64,000 bases of DNA, taken from positions 248,001-312,000 of the forward strand of contig NZ_JAPJZH010000003.1 of NCBI RefSeq assembly GCF_027889715.1. The letters are read 5' to 3'. The stretch's first letter is position 1; every line of letters begins with the position of its first letter. The notes beneath the pieces are model-generated. The model ran no database searches. It saw only the letters and a list, made by a program, of their open reading frames with translations, and was not told the DNA's origin. Shown piece by piece: positions 26,070 to 34,460 of this stretch. The DNA comes from Allohoeflea poritis. Its GTDB lineage: Bacteria; Pseudomonadota; Alphaproteobacteria; Rhizobiales; Rhizobiaceae. A program made the position numbers and the translations under genes.

Positions 26070-26620
26070 GACAGCATCTCCAGTGCCTCGTCCGTCGATA
26101 TGAGCCGGCCCATATAGCGCTCGATATCCTCCAGCGACGCCTCGGCAAGGTGTTCGCGGTTCGAATTGGTCGCATCGCTGACCACGCAGACTTCAAAGCC
26201 GTTGGCGAATGCATCCTGCGCCGTTGCCCGCACGCATACATTGGTTTTCACCCCGCACAGCACGACCTGCTCCGCCGACTGCTCATTGAGGAACAGCGCC
26301 AGCTCCGTTGCGAAGAAGGCACTGAATCGCCGCTTGACGATCTCGATTTCATTGGGTCGCCCGGAAGGGCCGAAACCGTCGAAGAACTCGGCGTTGAACC
26401 CACCGCTCACACAATGGCGCGGCAGACGCTTGTTCTCGAAGTCCTCAAATCCCTGGCGGTGACGGTCCGCGACATGCACCACCGGCACGCCGCAGGCACC
26501 GGCCGCCGCAATGAGCCGGCGGACATTGTCGATCACATCCGCCGCCGCCGGATAGTAGTTCTCGCCGTCAGGGTGCAGGAAGGAATTCTGCATGTCGATG
26601 ACTATGAGCGCGGTCTTCAT
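26066..26620 (-). CDS. Isochorismatase-like cysteine hydrolase
   Basis: The start at 26620 overlaps the stop of the permease gene as ATGA; an upstream extension to 26665 lacks support. The 184-residue product carries the catalytic triad: Asp in VIDMQNSF, Lys in VKRRFSAF and Cys in GVKTNVCVRAT. Members include nicotinamidase, RutB ureidoacrylate amidohydrolase and N-carbamoyl hydrolases. In a nucleoside operon it could remove an amide or carbamoyl group from a base fragment; this is inference. Confidence 0.87.
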   Translation of the reverse strand: MKTALIVIDMQNSFLHPDGENYYPAAADVIDNVRRLIAAAGACGVPVVHVADRHRQGFEDFENKRLPRHCVSGGFNAEFFDGFGPSGRPNEIEIVKRRFSAFFATELALFLNEQSAEQVVLCGVKTNVCVRATAQDAFANGFEVCVVSDATNSNREHLAEASLEDIERYMGRLISTDEALEMLS

Positions 26621-27516
26621 GGAGCGACAGCCTTTCTGCGGTGATTGCGCCAGCCGGCGATACACAGTGCCACGAGCACCATGAGATAGGGAATCGTGCC
26701 GATGAGCTTCGGCGGCAACCCCGCCGTCTGCATGCGTATCTGAGTGGCGTCAAGGAAGCCGAACAGCAGGCACACCAGCGCGGTGGTCACGGGCCTGTCG
26801 CGGCCGAAATAGAACGCTGCGAGGGCGATGAAGCCGCGCCCCGCCGTCAGGCCCTCATTGAACAGGCCGATGGAAGCGAGCGCCAGATGCGCGCCGCCCA
26901 GCCCGGAAAAGAAACCGGCGAAGGCGGTGGAGAAATCCTGCACGTTGCGGCCCGATATGCCCATGGCGCGGGCCACCTGCGGCGCATTGCCCGTGGCGCG
27001 CACCCAAAGACCGATCCGGGTGTTAGCCAGCAGAAACGGCAGCGTGAAGACGGTTATCCAGGCGAAAACCGTCAGAGGCTCCAATTCGGACAAGGCCAGT
27101 CCGACGACCGGAATTCCGGAGACGAAATCGGGCATGAATTTCGGCAGCAACTGCACATCCGGCAAGCGCAGCGTGCCACTGGAATCGTAGACCCAGTTGA
27201 GGATGAAACCAATGAACCCGGCAACCAGGACATTCAGGCCCAGCCCCGCGACGATCATGTTGGCATTGGCGCGCGTGATCACAAGCGAGAACAGATAGCC
27301 GACGAGTGCGCCCGCGACGGCGGCAGACAGGACCGCCACGAACCAGCCGCCCGTCATCGAGGAGACGATGACCGCGACAAAGGCGCCGGCCAGCATCTTG
27401 GCGTCGAGCGCGATATTGACGATACCGCCCTGGCGGTTGACGAGGCCGCCCATGGCGGCGAGCAGAATGGGCGTCGTCAGCGTCAGGGAAGCGGCTATGA
27501 CCTGGTCGACGATCAT
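26617..27516 (-). CDS. Nucleoside-type (BMP-linked) ABC importer permease 2
   Basis: The start at 27516 overlaps the upstream permease stop (ATGA). The 299-residue membrane protein has the family GGLVNRQGGIVNIALDAKMLAGAF near the N terminus and GLNVLVAGFIGFILN, and is of the YufQ/NupQ type. It pairs with the permease at 27513-28577. Confidence 0.92.
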   Translation of the reverse strand: MIVDQVIAASLTLTTPILLAAMGGLVNRQGGIVNIALDAKMLAGAFVAVIVSSMTGGWFVAVLSAAVAGALVGYLFSLVITRANANMIVAGLGLNVLVAGFIGFILNWVYDSSGTLRLPDVQLLPKFMPDFVSGIPVVGLALSELEPLTVFAWITVFTLPFLLANTRIGLWVRATGNAPQVARAMGISGRNVQDFSTAFAGFFSGLGGAHLALASIGLFNEGLTAGRGFIALAAFYFGRDRPVTTALVCLLFGFLDATQIRMQTAGLPPKLIGTIPYLMVLVALCIAGWRNHRRKAVAP

Positions 27517-28577
27517 CGTCGCGCCCTCCATCGCTTGAGACTGATCCGGCCAAGCTCGACGACCGCGAAGATCATCACCGTGCCCTCGATGATATTGACG
27601 ATGTCGAGCGGGATGTCGGAGAAGAGTTGCACTGTCGTGCCGGCGGAGGCCAGCGCGCCGAACAGGACAGCGCCGAGGAATATCCCGATCGCGTTGTTGC
27701 GGCCAAGCAAGGCGACCGCCATTCCAGTAAAGCCGTATCCGGGCGAAAAGCCGTCAGCGAAGCGATGCAGCTGGCCAAGCGCGTGGGACGCGCCGCCGAG
27801 GCCCGAGATGACGCCCGAAAGCACCATCACGAGAATGATCGTGGCCGGTATCGATATGCCGACCGCGCTGGAAAACCGCTTGTTCTGCCCTACCAGCGCG
27901 GCCTCGAAACCGGATGGTGTCCTGCGGGCCCATACCCCGTAAAGGATGACGACCAGCACACCGATCAGGAAGCCCGTATGCAGAGTCGACGGCGGCATCA
28001 GGCGCGGCAGTTGCGCGGCTTCGTGAACCAGCGGCGTGACGTTGTTGCCGGAGATTTCCGAGAGCAGCGGGCCGTTGACCAGATAACCGGTGATGCCGAA
28101 GGCAACGAAATTGAGCATCAGCGTCGAGACGACCTCATCCACCTCGTAGCGGGCCAGCAGGAAACCCGGCACCAAAAGCCAGATCGCCGAGACGAGCGCG
28201 GCAAAGCCGAAGGCCAGCGGTATCAGCGTCAGGCCGAGCGCTGCCGGAAGCGTGAAGCCGATAAACGCCGCGCAAAGCCCCCCGATAACCAATGCGCCTT
28301 CGACGCCGACATTGAAAACGCCCGAGCGGAAACAGATCGCCGTCGCAACGCCGGTAAACAGCAGGGGTGTCGCTGCAGACAGGGTGGCCGCAATGCGCCT
28401 TTGCGTGCCGAAGGATTCGGCGAACATCAGCGCGAAGACATCGAGCGGATTTTCGCCGATCGCCAGAAGCACGACAGCCGCGACGACAAGGGCCACGATG
28501 AACGGGAAAGCCAGGCCGATGCCCTTGTCGAACCAATCCATGAGAGGCGATCGCCCGATGCTTGCGGCCTCAGCCAT
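27513..28577 (-). CDS. Nucleoside-type (BMP-linked) ABC importer permease 1
   Basis: The 354-residue membrane protein has the family motif CFRSGVFNVGVEGALVIGGL (about 82-101) and a TLMLNFVAFGITGYLVNGP loop typical of YufP/NupP permeases. It overlaps the ATPase gene by 8 bases. With the second permease it forms the channel of a nucleoside-type importer. Confidence 0.93.
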   Translation of the reverse strand: MAEAASIGRSPLMDWFDKGIGLAFPFIVALVVAAVVLLAIGENPLDVFALMFAESFGTQRRIAATLSAATPLLFTGVATAICFRSGVFNVGVEGALVIGGLCAAFIGFTLPAALGLTLIPLAFGFAALVSAIWLLVPGFLLARYEVDEVVSTLMLNFVAFGITGYLVNGPLLSEISGNNVTPLVHEAAQLPRLMPPSTLHTGFLIGVLVVILYGVWARRTPSGFEAALVGQNKRFSSAVGISIPATIILVMVLSGVISGLGGASHALGQLHRFADGFSPGYGFTGMAVALLGRNNAIGIFLGAVLFGALASAGTTVQLFSDIPLDIVNIIEGTVMIFAVVELGRISLKRWRARR

Positions 28578-30156
28578 CGCCCGCCCCCTGGATAACCATC
28601 ATCCGGCCGATATGGCCGATATCGGCGTCCGAAGCGCTGGTCTCTCCGACAATCGCGCCATCGGCCATCACGAGTATGCGGTCCGACAGGGCGAGAATTT
28701 CATCGAGCTCTTCGGAGATCAGCAGGACCGAACCGCCGTTTCGGCGAAAGTCGGACAGAATGCCGTGGATGGCGGCGATGCCGACAAGATCAACGCCACG
28801 GGTCGGCTGCGAGACGATCAGCAGGCTCGGCCGCGATGCGATTTCCCGCGCGAAGACGAGCCGCTGCTGGTTGCCGCCGGACAGATCGCCGGCCGCATTG
28901 TCAAGGCCGCCATGGCGCACCCCGATGAAGGACAGCCGTTCTTCGGCGGCGCGCCGCATGGCTCGCCGGTTGAAAAACCCGCCATTGCTGATCGGCGGCT
29001 TGCGCTGGCTTCCGGCGATGACATTGGCTTCAACCGACGCTTCAAGCGCCAGGCCTTCATGCCGCCGGTCGGCGCTGATGTACCCCATGCCACGGGCGCG
29101 TCTTTGCTGATTGGACATATGTGTAATGTCCTGCCCGGCGAAGGAAACCACGCCGCCTCCGACAGGCCGCAATCCGACGAGACATTCGACGAGTTCGTTC
29201 TGCCCGTTGCCGCTGACGCCGGCGAGACCGATGATCTCGCCCTTGCGAAGTTCAAAGCCCACCCCGTGCAGCGGGTGGGATTTCTCGACGATGGGGGTCG
29301 TCAGGCCTGAGACTTCCAGCACCACGTCGCCGACAACGGCTTGTCTGCTCTTTGCATCCGCCGCGCTTTCCGGCAGGACACCCTGCCCGCCGACCATGTG
29401 GCCGGCGATCGTGTCCGGGTCCGTCTCGGCAACCGGGCTGGTATATTGCACCTCGCCGCGCCTGATGACGGTGACCTGGTCGGCCAGCGCCATCACCTCG
29501 CGAAGCTTGTGGCTGATGAAGAGGATCGTGGTGCCGCCATCGCGCAGCTTCTTCAGCAATGCGAACAGGTCGTCGACCTGCTGCGGGGCCAGAACGGCGG
29601 TAGGCTCATCGAGAATGAGTATCCGCGTTCCGCGCCGCAGCAGCCTGATGATTTCGACAAATTGCTGGATATGGACGGGCGTATTGCGGGCTGTGCGGCT
29701 CCAATCGACATGCGCCGCGGTTTCCCGCGCCAGCCGCTCGCCCGATTCCAGCGCCGAGCGCCAGTCGATCGTCGATGCGGGCCCCAGCGCGCGGATCACC
29801 GGCTCGTCTCCGAGCACGAGGTTCTCGAGCAGGGTGAGATCGGGCGCCAGCATGAATTCCTGGTGCACCATGCCGATACCGAGCGTGAAAGCCCTTTGCG
29901 GCCCTGTCAGATCGACCACCTGATCATCGACGATGATGCGGCCGCTGTCGGGCTGCTCGATGCCCTGCAGCATGCGCATGAGTGTCGATTTGCCGGCGCC
30001 GTTCTCGCCGACAATGGCATGGATTTCGCCCGGCGCAACCGTGATCGAGATGTCGCGGTTGGCCTCGATGCTGCCATAGCTCTTGCAGAGCCGGTCGGCG
30101 CCGAGGCGCACGGACACCTGGCCTGTTTCATCTCGGGCCGCGTTGCGGACATTCAT
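28570..30156 (-). CDS. Nucleoside-type ABC importer, double ATP-binding protein (YufO/NupO type)
   Basis: The 528-residue product has two ABC domains. Domain 1 has Walker A GENGAGKST and Walker B ILILDEPTAVL, but the signature region reads TPVHIQQF rather than LSxGxxQ. Domain 2 has GVSGNGQNE (degenerate Walker A), signature LSGGNQQRL, and LLIVSQPTRGVD with Gln at the catalytic Glu position, as is common in BMP-linked ATPases. It is separated from the binding-protein gene by a 13-bp hairpin. Confidence 0.93.
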   Translation of the reverse strand: MNVRNAARDETGQVSVRLGADRLCKSYGSIEANRDISITVAPGEIHAIVGENGAGKSTLMRMLQGIEQPDSGRIIVDDQVVDLTGPQRAFTLGIGMVHQEFMLAPDLTLLENLVLGDEPVIRALGPASTIDWRSALESGERLARETAAHVDWSRTARNTPVHIQQFVEIIRLLRRGTRILILDEPTAVLAPQQVDDLFALLKKLRDGGTTILFISHKLREVMALADQVTVIRRGEVQYTSPVAETDPDTIAGHMVGGQGVLPESAADAKSRQAVVGDVVLEVSGLTTPIVEKSHPLHGVGFELRKGEIIGLAGVSGNGQNELVECLVGLRPVGGGVVSFAGQDITHMSNQQRRARGMGYISADRRHEGLALEASVEANVIAGSQRKPPISNGGFFNRRAMRRAAEERLSFIGVRHGGLDNAAGDLSGGNQQRLVFAREIASRPSLLIVSQPTRGVDLVGIAAIHGILSDFRRNGGSVLLISEELDEILALSDRILVMADGAIVGETSASDADIGHIGRMMVIQGAGDG

Positions 30157-30175
30157 TTACAGGTCTTTCGAATGA

Positions 30176-30205
30176 CCAGAGGGGCGGCTCACGCCGCCCC
30201 TCTGG
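30176..30205 (-). other. Perfect intercistronic hairpin after BMP binding-protein gene
   Basis: CCAGAGGGGCGGC (30176-30188) pairs perfectly over 13 bp with GCCGCCCCTCTGG (30193-30205). On the transcribed strand the loop is GTGA, a GNRA-type tetraloop. It starts 11 bases past the stop codon and precedes the ATPase gene; no T-run follows. Confidence 0.72.
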
Positions 30206-30216
30206 TGCTTGGGAGA

Positions 30217-31251
30217 TTACTGGAAGAAGTCCGGGTAACCCTGAGTCGATACGTCCCAAACCTCGATCTTGCCGTCGACTATGTCGGCTTTCAGGGCATC
30301 GACCTTTTCAAGATAGGCGGCCGGGATCATGTCCTTGGTGTGCTTCATATCGGAGAGCGCCACGCCGTTCTGCGCAAGGCCGAAATCCATCACCTCTCCG
30401 CCGGGGAACTTGCCGTCCGCGTAGTTGTTGATGATGTCCTCAACCGCAACATCGACACGCTTGATCATGCTGGTCAGCACGTTGCCCGGGGCCATGCCGT
30501 CCTGATCGGTGTCGACCCCGATGGCATAAGCGCCAGCCGCCTTGGCGGCCTCGATGATGCCGATGCCCGTGCCGCCGGCGACCTGATAGACGATGTCGGC
30601 ACCCTCGTCGAACATGGCCTTGGCCATCTGCTGGCCCTTCGCCGGATCGCCGAAGGAATCGGAATAGGCGACCTTGACCTCGATGTCGGGATTGATGGCC
30701 TTGGCGCCCTGGATATAGCCGACAATGAACTTGTCGATGCCCGGCGCCTTCACGCCGCCGATCACGCCGATAACCGGCTTGCCGTTGATGCCCTTGATGG
30801 ATTCGTCTGTCGTCACCTGAGCAGCCAGGGCGCCGGCCAGATAGGAACCTTCATGTTCGCCGAATACGACGGAGGCGACATTGTCGCCCTTGCGGGTCTG
30901 GTTCATGATGACCCAGTTGGCGTCGGGATAGTCGACCGCGAGTTTTTCCATCGGCTCGCCGTGGATCCATTCCAGGCTGATCACCAGCCCGAAGCCGCCA
31001 TCGGCGGCGCGGCGCATGATCTCCTCGCCCTGCGCGGCGACATCCTTCGATTCAATGGGCCGACCTTCGATGCCGGTGTTCTTGAGACCGGCCTGGAAGC
31101 CGGCATTGGCCGTGTCGTTCCAGGACCCGTCGCCGAGCCCGCCCTGCGCGATGATCAGTGCGGCCGGCGCAACATCGGCCGCGTTCGCCATTGTCGGCAT
31201 GCCCATTCCAAGAATGGCCAATCCGCAGGCGATCGCTGTTGATTTCAACAT
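30217..31251 (-). CDS. BMP-family nucleoside-binding lipoprotein-type periplasmic protein
   Basis: The start at 31251 has AGGAGG 8 bases upstream. The 344-residue product has a Sec leader (MLKSTAIACGLAILGMG, cleavage near ANA-AD; no lipobox Cys at the site) and the BMP/PnrA fold: GGLGDGSWNDTANAGFQAG, YQVAGGTGIGIIEAAKAAGAYAIGVDTDQDG. Known BMP proteins bind purine or other nucleosides. It comes directly after the GntR gene, whose stop codon sits a single base before the ATG. Confidence 0.92.
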   Translation of the reverse strand: MLKSTAIACGLAILGMGMPTMANAADVAPAALIIAQGGLGDGSWNDTANAGFQAGLKNTGIEGRPIESKDVAAQGEEIMRRAADGGFGLVISLEWIHGEPMEKLAVDYPDANWVIMNQTRKGDNVASVVFGEHEGSYLAGALAAQVTTDESIKGINGKPVIGVIGGVKAPGIDKFIVGYIQGAKAINPDIEVKVAYSDSFGDPAKGQQMAKAMFDEGADIVYQVAGGTGIGIIEAAKAAGAYAIGVDTDQDGMAPGNVLTSMIKRVDVAVEDIINNYADGKFPGGEVMDFGLAQNGVALSDMKHTKDMIPAAYLEKVDALKADIVDGKIEVWDVSTQGYPDFFQ

Positions 31252-31252
31252 T

Positions 31253-32068
31253 TCATTTCCTCCTGTTAGCTGGATTGGACACACGCCCGCCGAGGCTGAG
31301 GATGCTGGGACCATCATGGTCCGTGACCTCGCTCGGTGCCGAAACCAGGCGCATGTCGTAAGTGTAGTATTCTCCGTGGTAGACGGCCTCGACGGCCTCG
31401 ACCAGCCGTCCCGACCCGTCGTAACTGCGCCGAAAAACGACCATGACCGCCGCCGGATCGTCGAGGCCGAGCAGTTCGGTTTCCTCGGTGCTCGCGAGAC
31501 GCGTGGTCACGCGCTCGCGGGCCTCGCGCACCTTGAAGCCGGCCTCGTCCAGTGCGTGGTAGAGCGAGAAACCGCTTTCATTCAGCGCTTGCGGCTCCTT
31601 GCCGTTCAGCGCGTCGATCCGACGCGCCACATGGGCCGGCACGATCGAGCGGTGGATGGCGCAAGGCAGACCGTCGAGAGACCGCAGCCTGCACATGTAG
31701 ATCGCCGGCCCGTCGCAATCGAACTGCCGCACCTGTTCCTCGGACGCCGGTTTGAAGTCGATCAGCGTCTGCTGCGATTGCTTGCCCTCGCCTGCAGCCG
31801 ATTCCGAAAAACTCAGCAGGTTTCCGGCGCGCCGATGCAGCGACGGTCGCGCGACGAAACTGCCGGCGCCCTGGCGGCGGTGAACAATGCCGTCGCTGAC
31901 AAGCTGTTCGATGGCCCGCACGACGGTCCCCCGGCTCACGCCATGATCGGCACAAAGCTGCGCCTCGCTCGGCAGGCGGTCGCCCGGCTTGAAGGCGCCA
32001 TCCTCGATCCTGCCGCGCAGATCGTCGGCAAGCATGAGGTAACGCGGCTGGGCGATGTGTCTTTGCAT
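31253..32068 (-). CDS. GntR-family regulator with UTRA domain (HutC subfamily)
   Basis: The 271-residue product has an N-terminal winged helix (LADDLRGRIEDGAFKPGDRLPSE, DHGVSRGTVVRAIEQLVSDGIVHRRQGAGSFV) and a C-terminal UTRA ligand domain with IHRSIVPAHVARRI and VVFRRSYD. It is the first gene of the nucleoside operon, and a perfect palindrome lies just upstream, so autoregulation is likely. The effector is probably the imported compound or its phosphate. Confidence 0.92.
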   Translation of the reverse strand: MQRHIAQPRYLMLADDLRGRIEDGAFKPGDRLPSEAQLCADHGVSRGTVVRAIEQLVSDGIVHRRQGAGSFVARPSLHRRAGNLLSFSESAAGEGKQSQQTLIDFKPASEEQVRQFDCDGPAIYMCRLRSLDGLPCAIHRSIVPAHVARRIDALNGKEPQALNESGFSLYHALDEAGFKVREARERVTTRLASTEETELLGLDDPAAVMVVFRRSYDGSGRLVEAVEAVYHGEYYTYDMRLVSAPSEVTDHDGPSILSLGGRVSNPANRRK

Positions 32069-32090
32069 GGTTTCAGACTAATATGTCCAG

Positions 32091-32102
32091 TTGACTAGTC
32101 AA
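32091..32102. promoter_or_regulatory. Candidate operator of GntR/UTRA regulator
   Basis: TTGACTAGTCAA is a perfect 12-bp palindrome 22 bases upstream of the regulator start. Palindromes of this kind are usual for HutC-type regulators. It would lie between or on the -35 and -10 of the operon promoter. Confidence 0.5.
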
Positions 32103-32243
32103 GTTGAAAAATACGCAACGTGATGATCAAGCGCTGCAACGCATCCGGCTCGCGCATTCAGCGCGGCGCGTGGCTCGGGTCTTTCACATGTTTTCGGCAA
32201 TGACCGAGGTGCAAACCCTCAGACATCGGTCCGCGAACTCGCT

Positions 32244-32687
32244 TCAGGGCCGCATCTGCACCAGATAGATGTGCTCGCAGTACAGAACCGTCTCGCCGCG
32301 CTGATTGACGACGGATGTCGCCTCGATGACCCTGCCGTGGTCATCGCGTTTCCTGTCCGGAGTCTTCTGCGTGATTTCGACCTCGGTGTGGATCGTGTCG
32401 CCAATATGGACGGGCTTGAGAAACCGCAGCTTGTCGTAGCCGAGGCTGAACGCCCTTGGATTGATGACCGTTGCCGTCAGCCCGACACCGATTGTGAAAA
32501 TCATGGTCCCGTGGGCGATGCGCTGTCCGAATTCCTGCGTGGCGCACCACTCCTTGTCCATGTGGTGGGGGAAAAAGTCGCCGCTGTGGCCGGCATGAAC
32601 GACGAAATCGGTCTCCGTGATGGTTCGCCCGAAGGTCTTTCGACGCGTCCCGATCTCATAGTCCTCGAAAAACTGCTCCACGATCAT
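32244..32687 (-). CDS. MaoC-family hot-dog dehydratase
   Basis: I place the start at 32687, preceded by GGGAG at 9 bases; an upstream ATG at 32738 lies in an AT-rich repeat. The 147-residue product shows FFEDYEIG, the hydratase-type D-x4-H segment in [37 protein letters not shown] and the end [11 protein letters not shown]. Unlike the paralogue at 19542-20105, it has the AHG/catalytic region intact. It is 95 bases after the last Dpp-type gene and may have its own promoter. Acts on a CoA or similar thioester; substrate unknown. Confidence 0.85.
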   Translation of the reverse strand: MIVEQFFEDYEIGTRRKTFGRTITETDFVVHAGHSGDFFPHHMDKEWCATQEFGQRIAHGTMIFTIGVGLTATVINPRAFSLGYDKLRFLKPVHIGDTIHTEVEITQKTPDRKRDDHGRVIEATSVVNQRGETVLYCEHIYLVQMRP

Positions 32688-32735
32688 GCGGTTTCGGCTC
32701 CCTGTCCACACCGGGCAGGCTACGCCAAAACGATC

Positions 32736-32760
32736 CATATGTAAAATGTGTTTTTATATG
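32736..32760. repeat. AT-rich inverted repeat between ABC operon and MaoC gene
   Basis: CATATGTAAAA and TTTTTATATG can pair around a short TGTG loop with one bulge and one mismatch. It lies between the Dpp-type ATPase gene and MaoC, and could be a partial terminator or the AT-rich promoter of MaoC. Confidence 0.35.
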
Positions 32761-32782
32761 TGAATTTCCGAGAACATGGTAG

Positions 32783-33592
32783 CTACCAGCCGGGCTGATC
32801 GGGATCCGGCAACGGGATGGCATCAAGCAGTTCGCGGGTATATTCGGATTTGGGCGCGTCGAAAATCTGCTCCACCGGCGCATATTCCACGATCGTGCCG
32901 CGATTGAGGACCAGGACCTGCGAACACAAGCGCCGGATCACCGAAAGGTCATGGCTGATGAAGGCCAGCGTCAGACCCAGTTCGCGCACAAGGTTCTCCA
33001 GCAGATTGAGCACCTGTGCCTGCGAGGACACGTCAAGGCCGGAGACGATTTCATCGGCGAGGATGAAATCCGGACGCATGGCAATGGCGCGGGCGATGCC
33101 GACGCGCTGACGCTGCCCGCCTGAAAGCTCGTGCGGGTAGCGCGCCCGGAACGCGCGCGGCAGCCCGACATGGTCCAGAGCCTCGTCGACGCGCTCATCG
33201 ATCCGGTCAAGATCGTGTATCCGCAGCGGATCGGCGATGATTGCTCCCACACGGCGCCGTGGGTTAAGCGAGGACATCGGGTCCTGAAAGATCATCTGCA
33301 ACCGCCTCCGCAGCGGCCGCAGGCCCGTCTCGTCGAGATGTCCGATGTCGCTGCCTTCGAACACGATCGATCCGGCCGTCGGCTCCAGCAGCCGGACGAG
33401 CGTTCGGCCCAATGTCGACTTGCCAGACCCCGAGCCGCCAACGATGCCGAGCACGCTTCCTGTCTCGATGTCGAAATCCAGCCCTTTGAGTATATCGACC
33501 ATCGGCGCGCGGCCGAAGGGCTGCTTGTTGGCGAAATCGGGGAGCGACAGCTCCAGTCCGCGAACCTTGAACATGGATGCATCAGTGTGCAT
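32783..33592 (-). CDS. Dpp/Opp-type ABC importer ATP-binding protein (DppF type)
   Basis: The 269-residue product has Walker A GGSGSGKST, the Q-loop MIFQDPMSSLNPRR, signature LSGGQRQRV and a Walker B reading ILADEIVSGLDVSSQ (Ile where most have Pro), plus switch His in ISHDL. The usual C-terminal zinc-type Cys motif of OppF/DppF is missing and the protein is shorter than usual. Overlaps the DppD-type gene by 11 bases. Confidence 0.92.
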   Translation of the reverse strand: MHTDASMFKVRGLELSLPDFANKQPFGRAPMVDILKGLDFDIETGSVLGIVGGSGSGKSTLGRTLVRLLEPTAGSIVFEGSDIGHLDETGLRPLRRRLQMIFQDPMSSLNPRRRVGAIIADPLRIHDLDRIDERVDEALDHVGLPRAFRARYPHELSGGQRQRVGIARAIAMRPDFILADEIVSGLDVSSQAQVLNLLENLVRELGLTLAFISHDLSVIRRLCSQVLVLNRGTIVEYAPVEQIFDAPKSEYTRELLDAIPLPDPDQPGW

Positions 33593-34460
33593 GACGCCAT
33601 TCCCTGTCGGCTGCTTCGACCTGCTCGGAGACGGCTGAAATCACCGTCTGGTCCACCGGCGTCAGCGAGGTGAACGGCTCGGTGAATTTGGGCGTGGCCG
33701 ACAAAAGCGCCTTCGAGTAGGCATGGGCGGGGTTTGCGTAGAAGTCCGAGACGCCCGCCTTTTCGACGACCATGCCGGCAAACAGGACGACCAGGCGCTG
33801 GCAGATCTTGGAAACCACGCCGAGATCGTGGGTGACGAACAGCATCGCCGTTCCGTGGCGTTCCTGCATCTCCCGGATGAGGCGCAGGATCTGTTTTTGC
33901 ACCGTCACGTCGAGCGCCGTCGTCGGCTCGTCGGCAATGACCAGTTTCGGATTGGCGGCGAATGCGGATGCGATGAGCACCCGCTGGCGCATGCCGCCGG
34001 ACAGTTCATGCGGATAACTGGCGAGCACCCGCTGCGGGTTTTCGATGTGAACCTCGTCCAGAAGCTCGGCCGCGCGGGTTCGTGCGTCGTGCTTCGTCCA
34101 ACCCAGAATATCGACCAGCCTGTCGGTTATCTGCGGTCCGATGCGGCGCGACGGATTGAGCGCGGTGAGCGGGTCCTGCGGAATCAGCGCCGCCGTCGCG
34201 CCGATCAGCCGGCGACGCTCGCGTTGCGGCATGGCCAGCAGATCTTCGCCATCGAGCCGCACCTGCCCTTCGACAATCTCCACCGCCGACGGCAGAATGC
34301 CCAGAACCGCCTTGCCGATCATGCTCTTTCCGGCGCCACTTTCGCCGACGAGCCCGCAGACCTCGCCGGAATTGACGTGCAGCGAAACGGAACGCAGCAG
34401 CCTGTCGGGTGTGCCCTTGATGGCGGCGCTCAGGTTCTCGATTTCCAGAAAAGCCGTCAT
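33582..34460 (-). CDS. Dpp/Opp-type ABC importer ATP-binding protein (DppD type)
   Basis: The true start is ATG 34460 (MTAFLEIENLSAAIKG), overlapping the DppC-type stop as ATGA; the longer open frame is an extension. The 292-residue product has Walker A GESGAGKSM, IPQDPLTALNPSRR, signature LSGGMRQRV, Walker B VIADEPTTALDVTVQ and LFVTHDLGV. It lacks the C-terminal CxxRC motif of classic OppD/DppD. Confidence 0.93.
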   Translation of the reverse strand: MTAFLEIENLSAAIKGTPDRLLRSVSLHVNSGEVCGLVGESGAGKSMIGKAVLGILPSAVEIVEGQVRLDGEDLLAMPQRERRRLIGATAALIPQDPLTALNPSRRIGPQITDRLVDILGWTKHDARTRAAELLDEVHIENPQRVLASYPHELSGGMRQRVLIASAFAANPKLVIADEPTTALDVTVQKQILRLIREMQERHGTAMLFVTHDLGVVSKICQRLVVLFAGMVVEKAGVSDFYANPAHAYSKALLSATPKFTEPFTSLTPVDQTVISAVSEQVEAADREWRHAH

